From Chitinophagales bacterium (GTDB lineage: Bacteria; Bacteroidota; Bacteroidia; Chitinophagales; Saprospiraceae): a stretch of DNA of 64,000 nucleotides. The stretch is from assembly GCA_022360175.1 (NCBI GenBank), contig JAKSDI010000025.1, forward strand, positions 45,514-109,513, written 5' to 3'. A program made the translations under genes and the position numbers. The stretch's first letter is position 1. The number at the start of each line of letters is the position of its first letter. Positions 63,282-64,000 of this stretch are shown in pieces. The notes under the pieces are model-generated. The model was not told the DNA's origin and did no database searches. It saw only the letters and a program-made list of their open reading frames with translations.

Positions 63282-63845
63282 ATGAAACTCAGCGAATACA
63301 TAAAACACCAATATGACGCTTCATTTAAAGAAGCTAATTTTCCTTTTAAAATTGTTCAAAAAAAGGTGAAAAAGGGCGAAGTGATTTATTCTTATTACAG
63401 AGTAGGCACTAAAATATACTTTCTAAATGAAGGGATTGTTGAAACAACTATTCGCTTTGGAGATATTGAAAAAACCTTAAGTTTCATTTTTGAAAATAAC
63501 TTTTTTTGTGCCTTTGCTTCCGCATTGACGGGAGAGCCTTCAACTTTGCAAGGTACAGCAATTACAGATTGTATAATTGAGGAGTTTACTTATAGAGATT
63601 ATCAGAAGGCGTGTGAAATCCACTTACTGGCTAATAAAATTGGTAGGATAGAAGTTGAAAAATATTATTTGAGAAAGTTTAAAAGAGAAGAAGCGTTTCT
63701 AACCAAAACCACAGAAGAAATGTATCTCGATTTAATTAATAAAAATCCGGAAGTGATTCAAAAAGTACCACTGAAAAAAATAGCTAATTATTTCGGGATT
63801 TTACCAGAAACACTAAGCAGAATCAGGAAAAGAATTGACTCATAG
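63282..63845 (+). CDS. Crp/Fnr-family transcriptional regulator
   Basis: 187 residues from ATG 63282; an in-frame start at 63246 lies in the palindromic element. The N-terminal cyclic-nucleotide-binding-like beta roll (about 15-110: KVKKGEVIYSYYRVGTKIYFLNEGIVETTI, GEPSTLQGTAITDCIIEEF) is followed by a dimerisation helix and a helix-turn-helix (VPLKKIANYFGILPETLSRIRKRI). The C-terminal recognition helix ends at the stop, a shortened form typical of Bacteroidota Crp/Fnr proteins. No iron-sulfur Cys set is present. Effector unknown. Confidence 0.85.
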   Translation: MKLSEYIKHQYDASFKEANFPFKIVQKKVKKGEVIYSYYRVGTKIYFLNEGIVETTIRFGDIEKTLSFIFENNFFCAFASALTGEPSTLQGTAITDCIIEEFTYRDYQKACEIHLLANKIGRIEVEKYYLRKFKREEAFLTKTTEEMYLDLINKNPEVIQKVPLKKIANYFGILPETLSRIRKRIDS

Positions 63846-63854
63846 AAGTTGTTT

Positions 63855-64000
63855 AAGAATGTCTGATGAGTCGATTGAGATCAGGTTTTTTCACTAATTG
63901 ATATTTTTTTTGAGCTTCGTACCTGTACCGGAGAACTACGGTAGTGGTGCTACGGGGCGATAAAAAAATGAAAAGAAGGGGAAAAAGATATTTTTAGCGG
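63855..64000. repeat. Probable palindromic element cut by the window end
   Basis: The last 150 bases are non-coding and hold a T-rich stretch, then CGTACCTGTACCG paired with CGGTAGTGGTGCTACG as an imperfect hairpin (about 63919-63956) and flanking T-rich and A-rich arms. The layout resembles the centre of the element at 10331-10493, but the right end lies outside the window, so this is tentative. Confidence 0.4.

Noticed and set aside
1..64000. tRNA, rRNA or riboswitch
   Set aside because: No cloverleaf with a GTTCGAATC-type arm, rRNA segment or known riboswitch core was found by eye; a covariance search would settle this.

Overview
The window is one contiguous piece of a low-GC Bacteroidota chromosome, most likely a gliding marine or soil member of the Saprospiria/Cytophagia side of the phylum. 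The markers are adjacent gldF and gldG genes, a fused SecDF, a PorE-like OmpA lipoprotein, proteins carrying type IX secretion (T9SS) type A and type B C-terminal signals, a choice-of-anchor-L giant adhesin, and TAnnTTTG-type -7 promoter boxes. No rRNA, tRNA, CRISPR array, insertion sequence or prophage was recognised by eye.

Layout. 1-4863 (+): gliding ABC-transporter genes gldF (cut by the window edge) and gldG, a DUF4340 protein and a zinc-dependent phospholipase C/P1-nuclease-like protein. 5015-7201 (+): a FIST sensory protein and a soluble histidine kinase. 7369-10323: a T9SS-exported M1 aminopeptidase and a solitary cholesterol-dependent-cytolysin domain-4 protein. 10331-10654: a palindromic element and a strong hairpin. 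10675-15181: acetylornithine aminotransferase and SecDF, closed by a textbook terminator. 15387-23694: a 2730-residue adhesin with 20 tandem Ig-like repeats. 23869-28264: AraC regulator, secreted SRPBCC protein, orphan VapB, Rid protein, PorE-like lipoprotein.

28306-29993 (-) is the most unusual locus. It has a short peptide gene with an HGCTPCG core, a DUF692 (MNIO-type, multinuclear iron) enzyme whose start codon sits one base after the peptide stop, and an overlapping third gene that looks like the DUF692 partner protein. This is the order of MNIO RiPP operons, with a peptide I do not recognise. A repeat-containing lipoprotein gene lies just upstream.

30930-37857 holds a helical-repeat protein, MepB, a nuclease/barrel pair and an ECF sigma factor operon (sigma, anti-sigma, membrane protein, serine hydrolase). 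Three copies of TGCAAC-N17-GTCTAA mark its probable regulon. Two copies share 33 of 36 bases and bracket the nuclease/barrel pair. 37978-47110 (-) is a run of envelope and peptidase genes (T9SS propeller, Rid, S9 peptidase, DUF1801, YceI, GH20). 47372-52770 has a membrane AraC regulator, a barrel, an S41 peptidase, a ClpP-like lipoprotein and a divergent HxlR/thioredoxin pair. 52940-63845 carries DUF5694, sterol desaturase, AraC-GyrI, a CysQ-like phosphatase beside a small-molecule kinase, a sortilin-like Asp-box propeller, DUF3239 and a Crp/Fnr regulator.

Several 160-230 bp palindromic, MITE-like elements are scattered between genes. One family has two inverted copies 23 kb apart. Others share TTAAGTAAG-type ends. 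All calls rest on reading the sequence; no database search was run.
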